Notes: a model not told the origin generated them from the letters alone. A stretch of 64,000 nt of DNA from Roseivivax sp. THAF197b (GCF_009363255.1 NZ_CP045318.1:2345501-2409500), one strand, 5' to 3'; shown: positions 18,358 to 27,772, counted from the first letter of the stretch. Translations and numbers: made by a program.

Positions 18358-19569
18358 TTATCCCTTCGACTTGCGCCAGGGTTGGGATTTGAACCAACCC
18401 GCTCCGTAGGCCACTGCCACGAGCAGCAATGCACCTGCGGCATTAACAAGCAGCATCGACAAGTGGTTCCGGCCGGTGACGTCAAGAACGGTGCCCATGA
18501 TCCGCGCCAGGAACATCGAGGTGATGAAAACGGCGAGAGATTGCTGACCGACCTTCATGATGACGGCGAGAACCCGCCGCCAGGCCTCTGCCGCAAGGCC
18601 CGCCGTGTCGGACGGGATCAGGCGCACCCCGCGCGGTCCGACCGCGACCCACGCCAGATAGGCAAGGGACAGGAAGTGCACGTAGCGCAAGAGGCCGAAA
18701 TCGGTCTTGGCGATCAGAAGCGCATAGTCGGAGCGCCATTCGCGGGCATAGTCCCACGCCCCGATCAGACGGAAATAGGCAAAGGGCAAGGTCAGCAGGA
18801 CGATGGCCAGCGCCACCAGAACGAGGCGCCGATCCACCGGCGGCGCGGGCAGCCAGCCTGCCATGAACGCAAAGCCCGTGAAGAAGATCAATTGCCAGCC
18901 GAATGGATTGAAGAACCATTCCCGCGCCGACCAGGGCTCCGCGGGCAAATACACCAGATCCGCCTGCGCAAAGGCCCAGACCGTCACGACCACCAGCGCC
19001 GCCAATCCGCGATGCACCCAGACGAGCGCCACGAAAAACGGCATCATCGCCAGGATCACCAGATACATGGGCAGGATGTCGAAATAGTTCGGCACATAGG
19101 TCAGCGTCATGAGCGCCATGAGATTGCGCTCGGGATTGTTGAAGAACGGGTGGAGGTTGAGCTGGCCGATATAGTCGCGCTCCAGCGCCCCGCTGGCATT
19201 GAGCGCGGCCATGGTGGCGGCAATGGCCAGAAAGAGGCCGATATGCGCCCAGTAGACCTGCCAGCAGCGAAACGCGACGCGGGCCGCCCCCAAGGCCCAG
19301 CCTCGCGTGGCGAAGACCTTCCCGAAGGCGATGGCCGAGGCCATGCCAGAGCAGAAGACGAAGATCTCCGTCGCATCGGAAAAGCCGAACCGCGCGGGGA
19401 TCCACATGGCCAGCCAATTGCCCGGCACATGCGCGATCAGGATGATGAACATCGCGATACCGCGGAAGAAATCGAGCCGGGGGTCGCGCAAGGCGGACCG
19501 CGATGCGGCGGCATTGGCATCCGATGTGGCGGGGGCAGCGGTGGTCAATGTGGGGTCTGCAAGACTCAT
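18358..19569 (-). CDS. opgC: Glucan succinyl/acyltransferase OpgC
   Basis: Polytopic membrane acyltransferase of the OpgC family (403 aa, about ten helices) that decorates periplasmic glucans with succinyl groups. The N-terminal catalytic signature DPRLDFFRGIAMFIILIAHV and the following SDATEIFVFCSGM segment are typical of OpgC/acyltransferase-3 relatives. The first 25 residues are alanine/serine/threonine rich and poorly conserved. It is 27 bases behind the TPR protein gene and directly abuts opgG. Charge addition to the glucans is its inferred job. Confidence 0.92.
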   Translation of the reverse strand: MSLADPTLTTAAPATSDANAAASRSALRDPRLDFFRGIAMFIILIAHVPGNWLAMWIPARFGFSDATEIFVFCSGMASAIAFGKVFATRGWALGAARVAFRCWQVYWAHIGLFLAIAATMAALNASGALERDYIGQLNLHPFFNNPERNLMALMTLTYVPNYFDILPMYLVILAMMPFFVALVWVHRGLAALVVVTVWAFAQADLVYLPAEPWSAREWFFNPFGWQLIFFTGFAFMAGWLPAPPVDRRLVLVALAIVLLTLPFAYFRLIGAWDYAREWRSDYALLIAKTDFGLLRYVHFLSLAYLAWVAVGPRGVRLIPSDTAGLAAEAWRRVLAVIMKVGQQSLAVFITSMFLARIMGTVLDVTGRNHLSMLLVNAAGALLLVAVAYGAGWFKSQPWRKSKG

Positions 19570-19596
19570 GTTGGCTTTCTGTGGGTCCTGACCCGG

Positions 19597-20958
19597 TTAT
19601 TGCGCGGCGTAAAGGCCCGCATTGCGGCGCGCCTCGGCAATGGCCTCGATGCGGCTTTCCGCGAAGGTGTCGGGACGGCTCGCCCGCAGCGCGGTACGCT
19701 CGGCGAGGATGGCGGAGGTTGCGACAAAGGCGCCGGCGCGGATGCCTGCATCGACGGTGATCCGTTCGAAGACATCGCGCTGTGCATGGCTGCCGCCGAT
19801 CTGGCGCATATGGCTCCGGGCGGCAGTCAGGTCCGCGAAGGCCTGCGCATATTGCCCCTCTCCGAAGGCGGCGAGGCCCCGCGCGGCCCGCTCGCCGGGA
19901 TGGGATGCGATGCGCGCGGTCTCGGGCGTTGCGGCCCCGCTGCCCGCGATGCGCGCTGCAAGCTGTCGTGCGGCGCCGGGGCGCTGATCGCCCGACAAGG
20001 CCAGCATGTAATGCATATCCGCAAAGACGAGGCAGCCATCGCTCAGCCGGGCTTCGGCCAGATCGGCCAGCTCTGTCCAGCGCGTCCCGCAATCGACGCC
20101 ATCAAGCTCCAGCCGCATAAGAAGCGAGGTCGCGTTGGAGATATCGCGGTAATCGTCGGTCTTGTCGGCCCGGATCTGCGTATCATAAAGCGCCAGAACC
20201 CGGTCCACCTCGCCGCGGTCGAGATGCAGAAGCGCCTTGTGCCACCAGACATGGTAGCGAAAGTTGTTGCAATGATCCCAGGCGCTTGTGTTGTTCTCGA
20301 TCAGGGCGATGCCGCAATCGGGCCGATGCGTCATGTCAAAGACATGGGTGACCGCGTGCAACCCCCAGGCATCGTCGGCTGCAAGCTCCAGGCCTGCGCG
20401 CCCCGCTTTCTCAGCTTCGGAATAGGCGCCCGTCTCCTCAAGGGCAAAGGCATGACAGCCCAGCGCGTAACCTGCGAGCGCGTGATCGCTGTCATGGGCT
20501 GCAAGCGCGCTTTCCACCGAAAGCCGCATGCCGGGCGCGTCGCCCAGGATGAAACGGATGCCATGGGCCATCTTCAGCGTCAGCGTGTCGGCGGGATTGC
20601 GCGCCAACACCCGGTCGAGATGGAAAACCGCCCCCGAGGGATGCCCCGCAAGCCAGGCCGAAAGCGCGTCGGCATAGGCCCGCGCGCGGTCTGGCGCGCC
20701 GCCCTCGTCCAGAAGCGTCCTGACCTGCTGCGACACCTCCCGCGCCGTCGCCACCAACTCACGCCGTCCGAGCATCAGGCAGAACAACCCCTTGGCCGAC
20801 AGGGCCAGCACGGAGTTGGGCGAAAGGCGCAAGACCTCGGCCAGGTGATCGGGCGCCTTCAGCCCATGCGCGAGGAAGGCACGGACCATCGCATTCCACG
20901 CAGCCAGCGCGGCGGGATCGTCGAAGTCAGTCTCCGCGCGGCAAACATCTAGATTCAT
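19597..20958 (-). CDS. Tetratricopeptide repeat protein (TTC38-like)
   Basis: Soluble helical-repeat protein (453 aa) of the family that includes eukaryotic TTC38. TPR-like helices run through most of its length; conserved pieces are GYALGCHAFALEETGAYSEAE, AWGLHAVTHVFDM and NNFRYHVWWHKALLHLDRGE. No signal peptide or membrane segment. It lies 27 bases upstream of opgC on the same strand and is probably the first gene of the glucan operon, although a glucan role is not known for this family. Function unknown. Confidence 0.85.
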   Translation of the reverse strand: MNLDVCRAETDFDDPAALAAWNAMVRAFLAHGLKAPDHLAEVLRLSPNSVLALSAKGLFCLMLGRRELVATAREVSQQVRTLLDEGGAPDRARAYADALSAWLAGHPSGAVFHLDRVLARNPADTLTLKMAHGIRFILGDAPGMRLSVESALAAHDSDHALAGYALGCHAFALEETGAYSEAEKAGRAGLELAADDAWGLHAVTHVFDMTHRPDCGIALIENNTSAWDHCNNFRYHVWWHKALLHLDRGEVDRVLALYDTQIRADKTDDYRDISNATSLLMRLELDGVDCGTRWTELADLAEARLSDGCLVFADMHYMLALSGDQRPGAARQLAARIAGSGAATPETARIASHPGERAARGLAAFGEGQYAQAFADLTAARSHMRQIGGSHAQRDVFERITVDAGIRAGAFVATSAILAERTALRASRPDTFAESRIEAIAEARRNAGLYAAQ

Positions 20959-21072
20959 GGGCTGTCCTGCATCGCTGTCATTCCGGTCGCGACCAGCCTA
21001 GTCGTCGGCGGGGCGTCCGGCAGGTCACATACGCGCCAAAACGCGCATTTGTGAAATCGCTTTGAGCGGGAA

Positions 21073-22299
21073 TCAGCGGTTGTCTCGGCGGGTTATGGCC
21101 GATCGCAAGACCTCCAGAACCCGGTCGCTGTCCTGTCCCATGCGCGGCGGCGGGGTCTGGTAGCGCACCGGCGTCCTGGAGAATTTAAGCGGGTTTCCAA
21201 GCACTTGCACCGCCTCATTGACGCATTCCGGATGCACCATTTCCACCACAGCGCCCCGCGCCTGCGCCTGATCCGACATGAGCGCCTGAGCGACGTTATG
21301 GATGGGGCCGGCCGGCACGGTTTCGCCTGCGAGGCGCTCAAGGATGTCGCATTGCGCCATTGGCGCGAGAATTTCTGTAATAATTGCCGTGAGATCCGCG
21401 CGATTCTTGAGCCGAAGCTGATTTGTTGCAAAGCGGGAATCCGCTGCGAGCTCATCCCGGCCCATTGCCTTGGAAAAGCGCGCAAACTGCCCGTCATTGC
21501 CCACCGCGAGGATCACGTGGCCATCGGCACAGGCGAAAACGTCATAGGGCGCGATGTTGGGATGCGCGTTGCCGCGCCGCTCGGGCACCTTGCCGGAGGT
21601 GAGGAAATTCGTGCCCTCATTGATCAGCCAGGCCATCTGCGCATCGACGAGCGCCAGATCGATATGCTGACCCTCGCCCGTGCGGTCGCGGTGGCGCAAT
21701 GCGGCCAGAATGCCCACGGTCGCGTACATCCCGCACATCACGTCCGCGATGCCCACGCCCACCTTCATGGGCGCGCCTTCAGGTTCGCCGGTCAGCGACA
21801 TGATCCCGCCATAGCCCTGCGCCATCAGATCATAGCCGGCGAGATGCCGGTTGGGGCCGGTCTGCCCGAAGCCCGAAATCGAGCAGTAAACGAGATCGGG
21901 CCGCGCGGCGCAGAGCGTGGCATGGTCGAGCCCGTATTTCTCAAGACCGCCGGGTTTGAAATTCTCGATCACCACATCGGCCTGCATCGCGATCTCGCGC
22001 ACCAGCGCGGCGCCTTCCGGCGTGGAGATGTCGGCGGCAATGCTGTGTTTATTGCGGTTGGCGGCCATGAAATAGGCCGAGAGATCGCTCTGCCCGTCTC
22101 GCGTTTCGGCATAGGGCGGCCCCCAGGCGCGAGTGTCGTCGCCGCCGGATTTGGGGTTCTCGATCTTCAGGATCGTCGCGCCCAGATCGCCCAGAAGCTG
22201 CGTGGCCGTCGGCCCTGCGAGGATGCGCGAAAGGTCGCAGACGATCAGCCCGTCCAGCGCGCCGGGCGAATTGGACTTCGGATCAGAGGCGTCCGTCAT
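21073..22299 (-). CDS. CaiB/BaiF family CoA-transferase
   Basis: Class III CoA-transferase (408 aa). Typical N-terminus GLIVCDLSRILAGPTATQLLGDLGA, the IENPKSGGDDTRAWGPPY block, the region ADVVIENFKPGG, the catalytic-aspartate stretch GIADVMCGMYATVG and RTGEGQHIDLALVDAQ are present. The family moves CoA between carboxylic acids (formyl/oxalate, succinyl/malate and others). It overlaps the upstream TPP enzyme by 17 bases, so the two act together. An oxalate route (Frc with Oxc) is the best-known analogue, but the partner here does not look like oxalyl-CoA decarboxylase, so the substrate is open. Confidence 0.9.
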   Translation of the reverse strand: MTDASDPKSNSPGALDGLIVCDLSRILAGPTATQLLGDLGATILKIENPKSGGDDTRAWGPPYAETRDGQSDLSAYFMAANRNKHSIAADISTPEGAALVREIAMQADVVIENFKPGGLEKYGLDHATLCAARPDLVYCSISGFGQTGPNRHLAGYDLMAQGYGGIMSLTGEPEGAPMKVGVGIADVMCGMYATVGILAALRHRDRTGEGQHIDLALVDAQMAWLINEGTNFLTSGKVPERRGNAHPNIAPYDVFACADGHVILAVGNDGQFARFSKAMGRDELAADSRFATNQLRLKNRADLTAIITEILAPMAQCDILERLAGETVPAGPIHNVAQALMSDQAQARGAVVEMVHPECVNEAVQVLGNPLKFSRTPVRYQTPPPRMGQDSDRVLEVLRSAITRRDNR

Positions 22300-23896
22300 A
22301 AGCTCTCCTGTCGATCTCTGCCGCGATCACGGTGAAGGTCTCTGCGGCCATGGCCGCGTGCAATGCCCTCTCCAGCCCGGCGCGGTCTGAGACATGCACG
22401 CCCTGCCCGCCCATGGCACGGGCAAGTCCGGCAAAATCCGTGCCGCCAAAATCGACGCCAGTATTGGCAAGCTGCCGCTGACGCTGCTTCAGCTCGATCA
22501 GCGCGAGGGAGCGGTCGACGAACACGACGAAGATCGGCGCGACGCCCAGCTCCGCCGCACTGGCCAACTCGCCTGCGACCATCAGAAAACCCGCATCGCC
22601 AGAGAAGCTGACGACCGGCACGTTTGGGTCGGCCAATTTCAGCCCGATGGCCAACGGCACGGCGCAACCCATGGTGCAAAGCCCCGAGGATTGCACGAGC
22701 CCGCGCGGGGCGTGGCAGCGCCACATCTGCGACAGAAGGATCCGGTGCGCGCCGCTGTCGGCGGTGGCACGGGTCTCGCGCGGCAGCACCCGGCGGCAGG
22801 TATCGATGACGACGCCGGGGCCCCAGTCGGGCTCTGGCGCGAAAGCCTCCGCGAGGGCCGCCTGAACCTCGGCAATGCGCCCACCCCAGCCGGTTGCCGG
22901 TTGTGCGCCTGCGGTCAGCACGGCGAGGCTCGGGGCGACATGGCCCAGCACGTTCACGCTGCCCTGATGCATGTAATGGGCGTTGGGCACGGCGGCGATA
23001 TCGATCACCGTCTGACGGTCCGGATCGAACGCGTCCTGCCAGCCGGGCCGCATCTCGATCGGGTCATAGCCTGCAAGCAGGACCACATCGGCTTCGCGCA
23101 CCAGCGGCAGAAGATGTGTGTCCGCCTTGGGCGACAGCCCCGCGCCGCCCAGGGCCAGCGGGTGATCTTCGTCGATCAACCCCTTGCCCTTGTAGGCGGT
23201 GATGAGCGGCGCACCTAGCGCCTCCGCGGCTGCGCGGATGGCATCGCCCGCGCCTTCGTTCACCGCATCGACGCCCGCCACGATCAGGGGACGCGTCGCC
23301 CCCAAGACCGCCGCCCGCGCCGCATCGAGGGCCGCACCGGGCGCAGGCGCCATCGGCATCGCCGCGCGCCGCCGCAAGGCAGGCTGGGCCGTCGCAGGCG
23401 CATCGGCCACAGCGATGGGCAGGTCGATATGCACCGGGCCGGGCTGCCCATCCGTGGCGATGGCCAGCGCCTTGTCGGCGATGACCTCTGCCGCGCCTTG
23501 TGTCATGGTAAAGCTCGCCTTGCAGACCGCGCCGAAGACCGCGCGCTGGTCGAGCACCTGGTGGGTGTAGCGCTCCGCCGTGTCGGCATCAATGGCGCCC
23601 GTCACGACGATCATCGGCACCCGGTCCTGGCGCGCGTTTTCGACGACATTTATCGCGTTGAGCGCACCGGGCCCGACCGTGGCCACCAGAAGTGCGGGCG
23701 CACCATCCACGTGATGCACGCCTTCAGCCATGAAGCCGCCCGCGTTTTCATGTTTGACGAGGTGAAAGGCGATGCCCGCCTGACGCAGCGCATCGAGGAG
23801 GGTCAGAACCTCGCCGCCCGGCATCCCGAAGGCGTGGCGGCAGCCCGCATCGTGAAGGCGGCGCGCAAGGATATCGGCAGTACGTGTCTCGGCCAT
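22283..23896 (-). CDS. Thiamine-diphosphate-dependent acetolactate-synthase-like enzyme
   Basis: ThDP enzyme (537 aa) of the pyruvate decarboxylase/acetolactate synthase superfamily. N-terminal Pyr domain has GMPGGEVLTLLDAL and the catalytic glutamate in LVKHENAGGFMAEG; a middle domain follows; the C-terminal PP domain has GDAGFLMVAGELASAAEL. The canonical GDG...N(N) ThDP/Mg motif is altered: GDA, and aspartate (FVDRSL) at the usual asparagine site. The ATG at 23896 has GGAGG ten bases upstream. Likely reactions are decarboxylation or carboligation of a 2-oxo acid or acyl-CoA; the overlapping CoA-transferase suggests the product or substrate is a CoA ester. Specific function not assigned. Confidence 0.82.
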   Translation of the reverse strand: MAETRTADILARRLHDAGCRHAFGMPGGEVLTLLDALRQAGIAFHLVKHENAGGFMAEGVHHVDGAPALLVATVGPGALNAINVVENARQDRVPMIVVTGAIDADTAERYTHQVLDQRAVFGAVCKASFTMTQGAAEVIADKALAIATDGQPGPVHIDLPIAVADAPATAQPALRRRAAMPMAPAPGAALDAARAAVLGATRPLIVAGVDAVNEGAGDAIRAAAEALGAPLITAYKGKGLIDEDHPLALGGAGLSPKADTHLLPLVREADVVLLAGYDPIEMRPGWQDAFDPDRQTVIDIAAVPNAHYMHQGSVNVLGHVAPSLAVLTAGAQPATGWGGRIAEVQAALAEAFAPEPDWGPGVVIDTCRRVLPRETRATADSGAHRILLSQMWRCHAPRGLVQSSGLCTMGCAVPLAIGLKLADPNVPVVSFSGDAGFLMVAGELASAAELGVAPIFVVFVDRSLALIELKQRQRQLANTGVDFGGTDFAGLARAMGGQGVHVSDRAGLERALHAAMAAETFTVIAAEIDRRAYDGRL

Positions 23897-24048
23897 GATG
23901 CCTCCGAAAGTGTCCGACAGACGAGAGGCGAGCCGCGCCCCAATGACAAGACCCCCGGCAACAAAGCCGCGCGAGGGGGCTGTAACATGCCGACCCAAAG
24001 CGGGATTTCGGTGCCCGGTCGCGCGCGACCGCACGGATCGGCTCCCGC

Positions 24049-24085
24049 AAAGAAAAACCGCCGCGCAAGTCCCCTCGCGCGGCGG
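24049..24085 (-). terminator. Rho-independent terminator of the pyrimidine transporter operon
   Basis: On the minus strand a perfect 9-bp GC stem (CCGCCGCGC / GCGCGGCGG, ten-base loop) is followed by TTTTTCTTT. It starts 22 bases after the stop of the substrate-binding protein gene, marking the end of the operon that runs down from the amidohydrolase gene. Confidence 0.85.
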
Positions 24086-24106
24086 TGTCGGTTCAGACCA
24101 AAGCGA

Positions 24107-25108
24107 TCAGTTCAGCGCCTTGTCCGTGATGGCATGGGTCCAGGCGCCTTCCGGCTCCGCGGTGATCGCGGGGTTATCCTCGGAGATGGCCGACAGAAGC
24201 GTGTCGACCGTCTGCTGGTAATCGGCGGGATCGAGCGCACCGTTGGAGCCCGCGGTCAGCTTCGCCACCTCGCCCATCATATAGGTCTGGTGATCGAGCG
24301 TCTGCGCGCCGGTCATGTCGTTGTCGACAACAATCTGCGCGGCTTCCTCGGGGTTTTCCTCGGCGTATTTCCAGCCCTTCATCGAGGCGCGCACGAAGCG
24401 GACCATCTTGTCTTCGAATTCGGGATCCTCGAGGTTTTCCTCGAGCACGTAGAGCCCGTCTTCGAGCATGCCGACGCCCTGTTCGAGATAGTTGAAATTC
24501 GCAAGCTCCTCGGGCGCGTAACCCGCATCGAGCACCTGACCGTATTCGTTATAGGTCATGGTCGAGATGCAATCGGCCTGCCCCTGCAGCAGGGGATCGA
24601 CGTTGAAGGCCTGCTTCAGGACCGTGACGCCATCCTCGTCCGCGCCATCGGTGTCGACGCCCAGCTGCGCCATCCAGGCGTAGAAGGGATATTCATTGCC
24701 GAAGAACCACACACCCAGCGTGCGGCCCGGGAAATCCTCGGGCGTCTCGACGCCTGTGGATTTGAGGCAGGTCAGCTGCAGACCGCCCGTGGCGAAGGGC
24801 TGCGCGATGTTCACCAGCGGCACGCCGCGTTCACGTGCGGCGAGACCCGCGGCCATCCAGGTCACGATCACGTCGGCGCCGCCGCCCGCGATGACCTGCT
24901 CGGGCGCGATGTCCGGCCCACCCGGCTTGATCTCGACGTCGAGACCTTCCTCTTCGTAAAAGCCCTGCGCCTCGGCCACGTAATAGCCCGCGAACTGGGC
25001 CTGCGTGACCCATTTCAGCTGCAGTGTGACCTCGTCGAGATCCTGCGCCTGCACGGCCGGGGCCATCATCCCCAGAACCGCGGCAGCACCGATGAGTGTT
25101 TTCTTCAT
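24107..25108 (-). CDS. ABC transporter substrate-binding protein (NMT1/THI5-like, pyrimidine uptake)
   Basis: Periplasmic binding protein (333 aa) with a Sec signal peptide (MKKTLIGAAAVLGMMAPAVQAQ). The mature N-terminus VTLQLKWVTQAQFAGYYVAEAQGFYEEEGLDVEIKPGGPD is the NMT1/THI5-like signature used for thiamine-pyrimidine and related ligands. It is the last gene before a terminator, behind two permeases and the ATPase. Because the same operon encodes dihydropyrimidinase and N-carbamoyl amidohydrolase, the ligand is likely a pyrimidine base, a dihydropyrimidine or a hydantoin-like relative. Confidence 0.9.
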   Translation of the reverse strand: MKKTLIGAAAVLGMMAPAVQAQDLDEVTLQLKWVTQAQFAGYYVAEAQGFYEEEGLDVEIKPGGPDIAPEQVIAGGGADVIVTWMAAGLAARERGVPLVNIAQPFATGGLQLTCLKSTGVETPEDFPGRTLGVWFFGNEYPFYAWMAQLGVDTDGADEDGVTVLKQAFNVDPLLQGQADCISTMTYNEYGQVLDAGYAPEELANFNYLEQGVGMLEDGLYVLEENLEDPEFEDKMVRFVRASMKGWKYAEENPEEAAQIVVDNDMTGAQTLDHQTYMMGEVAKLTAGSNGALDPADYQQTVDTLLSAISEDNPAITAEPEGAWTHAITDKALN

Positions 25109-25149
25109 ATCTTAACCTCCATGTCGGTTCCGGCTTCTCGCCCGACGTC

Positions 25150-25995
25150 TCAGCGTCGGTGCGACGGGTGCCAGAACGTGACCCGTTTTTCGATGGCGGC
25201 GACCGCGCCATAAAAGAGTGTCCCTGCAAGCGCCGCCACGACAATCTCGGCCCAGACCATGTCGAGCGCAAGCTGCCCGACCGAGGTGGAGATGCGGAAG
25301 CCCACGCCCATGATCGGAGAGCCGAAAAATTCGGCAACGATCGCGCCGATGAGCGCCAGCGTGGTGGAAATCTTCAGGCCGTTGAAGATGAAGGGCATCG
25401 CGGCGGGCAGGCGCAGCTTGATCAGCGTCTGCACATAGCTCGCGCCATAGGTCCGCATCAGGTCGCGCTGCATCGCGGCCGTATCCTGCAGTCCCGCGAC
25501 CGTGTTCACCAGCATCGGGAAGAAGACCATTACGACGACCACCGCCGCCTTGGACTGCCAGTCGAAGCCGAACCACATCACAAGGATGGGGGCGGTGCCG
25601 ACGATGGGAAGGGCTGCCATGAAATTGCCCACCGGCAGGATGCCCCGACGCAGGAAATCCGTGCGGTCCGCAAGGATCGCCACCGCAAACGCCGCCACGC
25701 AGCCCATAGCAAAGCCCGACAGCGCGCCCTTGACGAAGGTCTGCACGAAATCCTGCCACAGGATATCGATCTGCGCGGCGAAGGTCGCGGTGATCACGCT
25801 TGGCGCAGGCAGGATCACGCCCGGCACGTCGAGGCCGCGCACGACCAGTTCCCAGATCCCCAGAAGCGTCAGGCCGAAGATGATCGGCACGGCCAGCTGC
25901 GCCGCGCGGGTCTCGGCCACTGGCCCGGTGGCCAGACGCACATTCAGCATCCAGCCCGCCGCCCAGAGAACGATTGCTGCCGCCACCAAGGTCAT
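25150..25995 (-). CDS. ABC transporter permease (second permease)
   Basis: Inner-membrane permease (281 aa) with the BPD inner-membrane transport domain. About six to seven helices; the EAA-type coupling loop reads DLMRTYGASYVQTLIKLRLPAAMPFIF. The ATG at 25995 overlaps the stop of the other permease by four bases. It pairs with the 333-residue permease as a heterodimeric channel for the NMT1-type binding protein encoded 41 bases downstream. Confidence 0.9.
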   Translation of the reverse strand: MTLVAAAIVLWAAGWMLNVRLATGPVAETRAAQLAVPIIFGLTLLGIWELVVRGLDVPGVILPAPSVITATFAAQIDILWQDFVQTFVKGALSGFAMGCVAAFAVAILADRTDFLRRGILPVGNFMAALPIVGTAPILVMWFGFDWQSKAAVVVVMVFFPMLVNTVAGLQDTAAMQRDLMRTYGASYVQTLIKLRLPAAMPFIFNGLKISTTLALIGAIVAEFFGSPIMGVGFRISTSVGQLALDMVWAEIVVAALAGTLFYGAVAAIEKRVTFWHPSHRR

Positions 25996-26993
25996 CGCCG
26001 CATCCCCATCTTTGCCAGAAGTGCGCGTTCGATCACGCCGATGAGCCCCACGCAGAGCGCCGCCAGAATGGCCGCCGCGAAAAGCGCAGACCAGATCTGC
26101 ACCGTCTGCCCGTAATAGCTCCCCGCCAGAAGCCGCGCGCCCAGCCCCGCCGTGGCGCCCGTAGGCAATTCGCCCACGATGGCACCGATGAGGGCTGCGG
26201 CGAAACCAATCTTCAGCGATGCGAAGAGATAAGGCATCGACGCGGGCAGGCGCAGCTTCCAGAAGGTCTCGGACTTGCTGGCCCCATAGGTCGCAAGCAG
26301 GTCGAGCTGCATCGCATCGGGCGAGCGCAGGCCCTTCACCATGCCCACGATCACCGGGAAGAACGAGAGATACGCGGAGATGACAGCCTTGGGCACGAGA
26401 CCCTGAATGCCGATGGAATAGAGCACCACGATGATCATCGGCGCGATGGCGATGATCGGTATGGTCTGGCTGACGATCGCCCAGGGCATGACGCTCATAT
26501 CCATCACGCGGGAATGCACGATCCCCACGGCCAGAAGGATGCCAAGCCCGGTGCCGATCAGAAAGCCGAGTCCCGTGGCCGACAGCGTGACCCAACCGTG
26601 ATATATCAGGCTGCGCGGCGATGTGGGGGCGATTGCGGCGGTGGAGTTCCACAGCTCCGTCGCCACCTGATGCGGGGCGGGCAGCCGCGCGCGGTCCTGC
26701 GTGTAGGCCCCGTCAATGGCCACGCCCGGATTGGCCAGCGCCAGGGCCAGCCCGCCCATGACGCGCCGTTCGGCAGGGCTTTCGGGGCTGACGGCGATAT
26801 CTGCTCGCGCCGCATCCCGAACCGATTGCGCGGCGTTCATGGGGATGCAGGCGAGATACCAGAAGACGATCAGCGCCGCGACGACGGTCAGAACCGGCGC
26901 CAGCCCCGCGCCGGCAGCTCGCGCGAAAAGCGCCACGCGGCCCGACCGCCCGACACCCGCGCCCTGCCCTGCGATGGGAGCGGTATCGCTCAT
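25992..26993 (-). CDS. ABC transporter permease (first permease)
   Basis: Inner-membrane permease (333 aa). One N-terminal helix (about residues 28-48) is followed by an exceptional periplasmic-looking stretch of about 80 residues (AAQSVRDAARADIAVSPES to APHQVATELW) before the transport domain; the EAA loop is DLLATYGASKSETFWKLRLPASMPYLF. The ATG at 26993 overlaps the ATPase stop (ATGA). The extra loop is a feature of this subgroup and could contact the binding protein, which is inference. Confidence 0.9.
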   Translation of the reverse strand: MSDTAPIAGQGAGVGRSGRVALFARAAGAGLAPVLTVVAALIVFWYLACIPMNAAQSVRDAARADIAVSPESPAERRVMGGLALALANPGVAIDGAYTQDRARLPAPHQVATELWNSTAAIAPTSPRSLIYHGWVTLSATGLGFLIGTGLGILLAVGIVHSRVMDMSVMPWAIVSQTIPIIAIAPMIIVVLYSIGIQGLVPKAVISAYLSFFPVIVGMVKGLRSPDAMQLDLLATYGASKSETFWKLRLPASMPYLFASLKIGFAAALIGAIVGELPTGATAGLGARLLAGSYYGQTVQIWSALFAAAILAALCVGLIGVIERALLAKMGMRR

Positions 26994-27772
26994 GCCGCCT
27001 CCATGCCCGCGCGGAGGCCTTCGCGGACGCGGTGGGCGATCTCGATGAACTCGCGGCTGTCGCGGATATCGAGCGGGCGTTCCTTGGGCAGCGGGCTGTC
27101 GATCACGTCCGAGATACGGCCCGGACGGGGCGACATCACCACGATCTTGGTCGAGAGATAGACCGCCTCGGGGATCGAATGGGTGACGAAGAGCATGGTC
27201 TTCTCCGTGCGCGCCCAGAGGTTCAGTAGCTCCTCGTTGAGCCGGTCGCGCACGATCTCGTCCAGCGCGCCGAAGGGCTCGTCCATCAACAGGATCGCTG
27301 CGTCGAAACTGAGCGCCCGCGCGATGGAGGCGCGCTGCTGCATCCCGCCCGAAAGCTGCCATGGGTATTTCTGCTCGAACCCTGCAAGATCAACGAGTTC
27401 CAGCGTTTCCTTCACGCGGCGGTCTTTCTCCGCCGAGGAATATTTCATGATCTCCAGCGGCAGGCGGATATTCCCGCCGATCGTACGCCACGGATAGAGC
27501 CCTGCCGCCTGAAAGACATAGCCATAGGCGCGCGCCTTTCGCGCCTCGTCCGGCGTCATTCCGTCCACCGTGAGCGTGCCGCCCGTCGGCGTCTCCAGCC
27601 CCGCCACGCAGCGCAGAAAGGTCGTCTTGCCGCAGCCCGAAGGCCCGATGAAGGACACGAACTCGCCCTTGGCAACGTCGAGGTTCACATCCTTCAGCGC
27701 ATGGACGGGGCCATCATTGGTCTGAAAGGTGAGGTTCAGATCCTTGGCGCGGATCACCGGGGCAGTAGCCAT
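26990..27772 (-). CDS. ABC transporter ATP-binding protein (pyrimidine uptake)
   Basis: Nucleotide-binding subunit (260 aa) of the NitT/TauT/SsuB group. Walker A GPSGCGKT (43-50), Q-loop VFQAAGLYPW, signature LSGGMQQ (140-146), Walker B ILLMDEPF (160-166) and switch VTHSIPEA are intact. Its ATG shares one base with the stop codon of the AT-rich gene upstream (TAATG), and its ribosome site AAGAGG lies inside that gene's last codons. It powers the two permeases encoded next. Confidence 0.94.
   Translation of the reverse strand: MATAPVIRAKDLNLTFQTNDGPVHALKDVNLDVAKGEFVSFIGPSGCGKTTFLRCVAGLETPTGGTLTVDGMTPDEARKARAYGYVFQAAGLYPWRTIGGNIRLPLEIMKYSSAEKDRRVKETLELVDLAGFEQKYPWQLSGGMQQRASIARALSFDAAILLMDEPFGALDEIVRDRLNEELLNLWARTEKTMLFVTHSIPEAVYLSTKIVVMSPRPGRISDVIDSPLPKERPLDIRDSREFIEIAHRVREGLRAGMEAA

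Noticed and set aside
17038..20952. 1304-codon plus-strand open frame
   Set aside because: It runs antisense across opgG, opgC and the TPR gene; its translation is arginine/histidine/glycine-rich with no domain.
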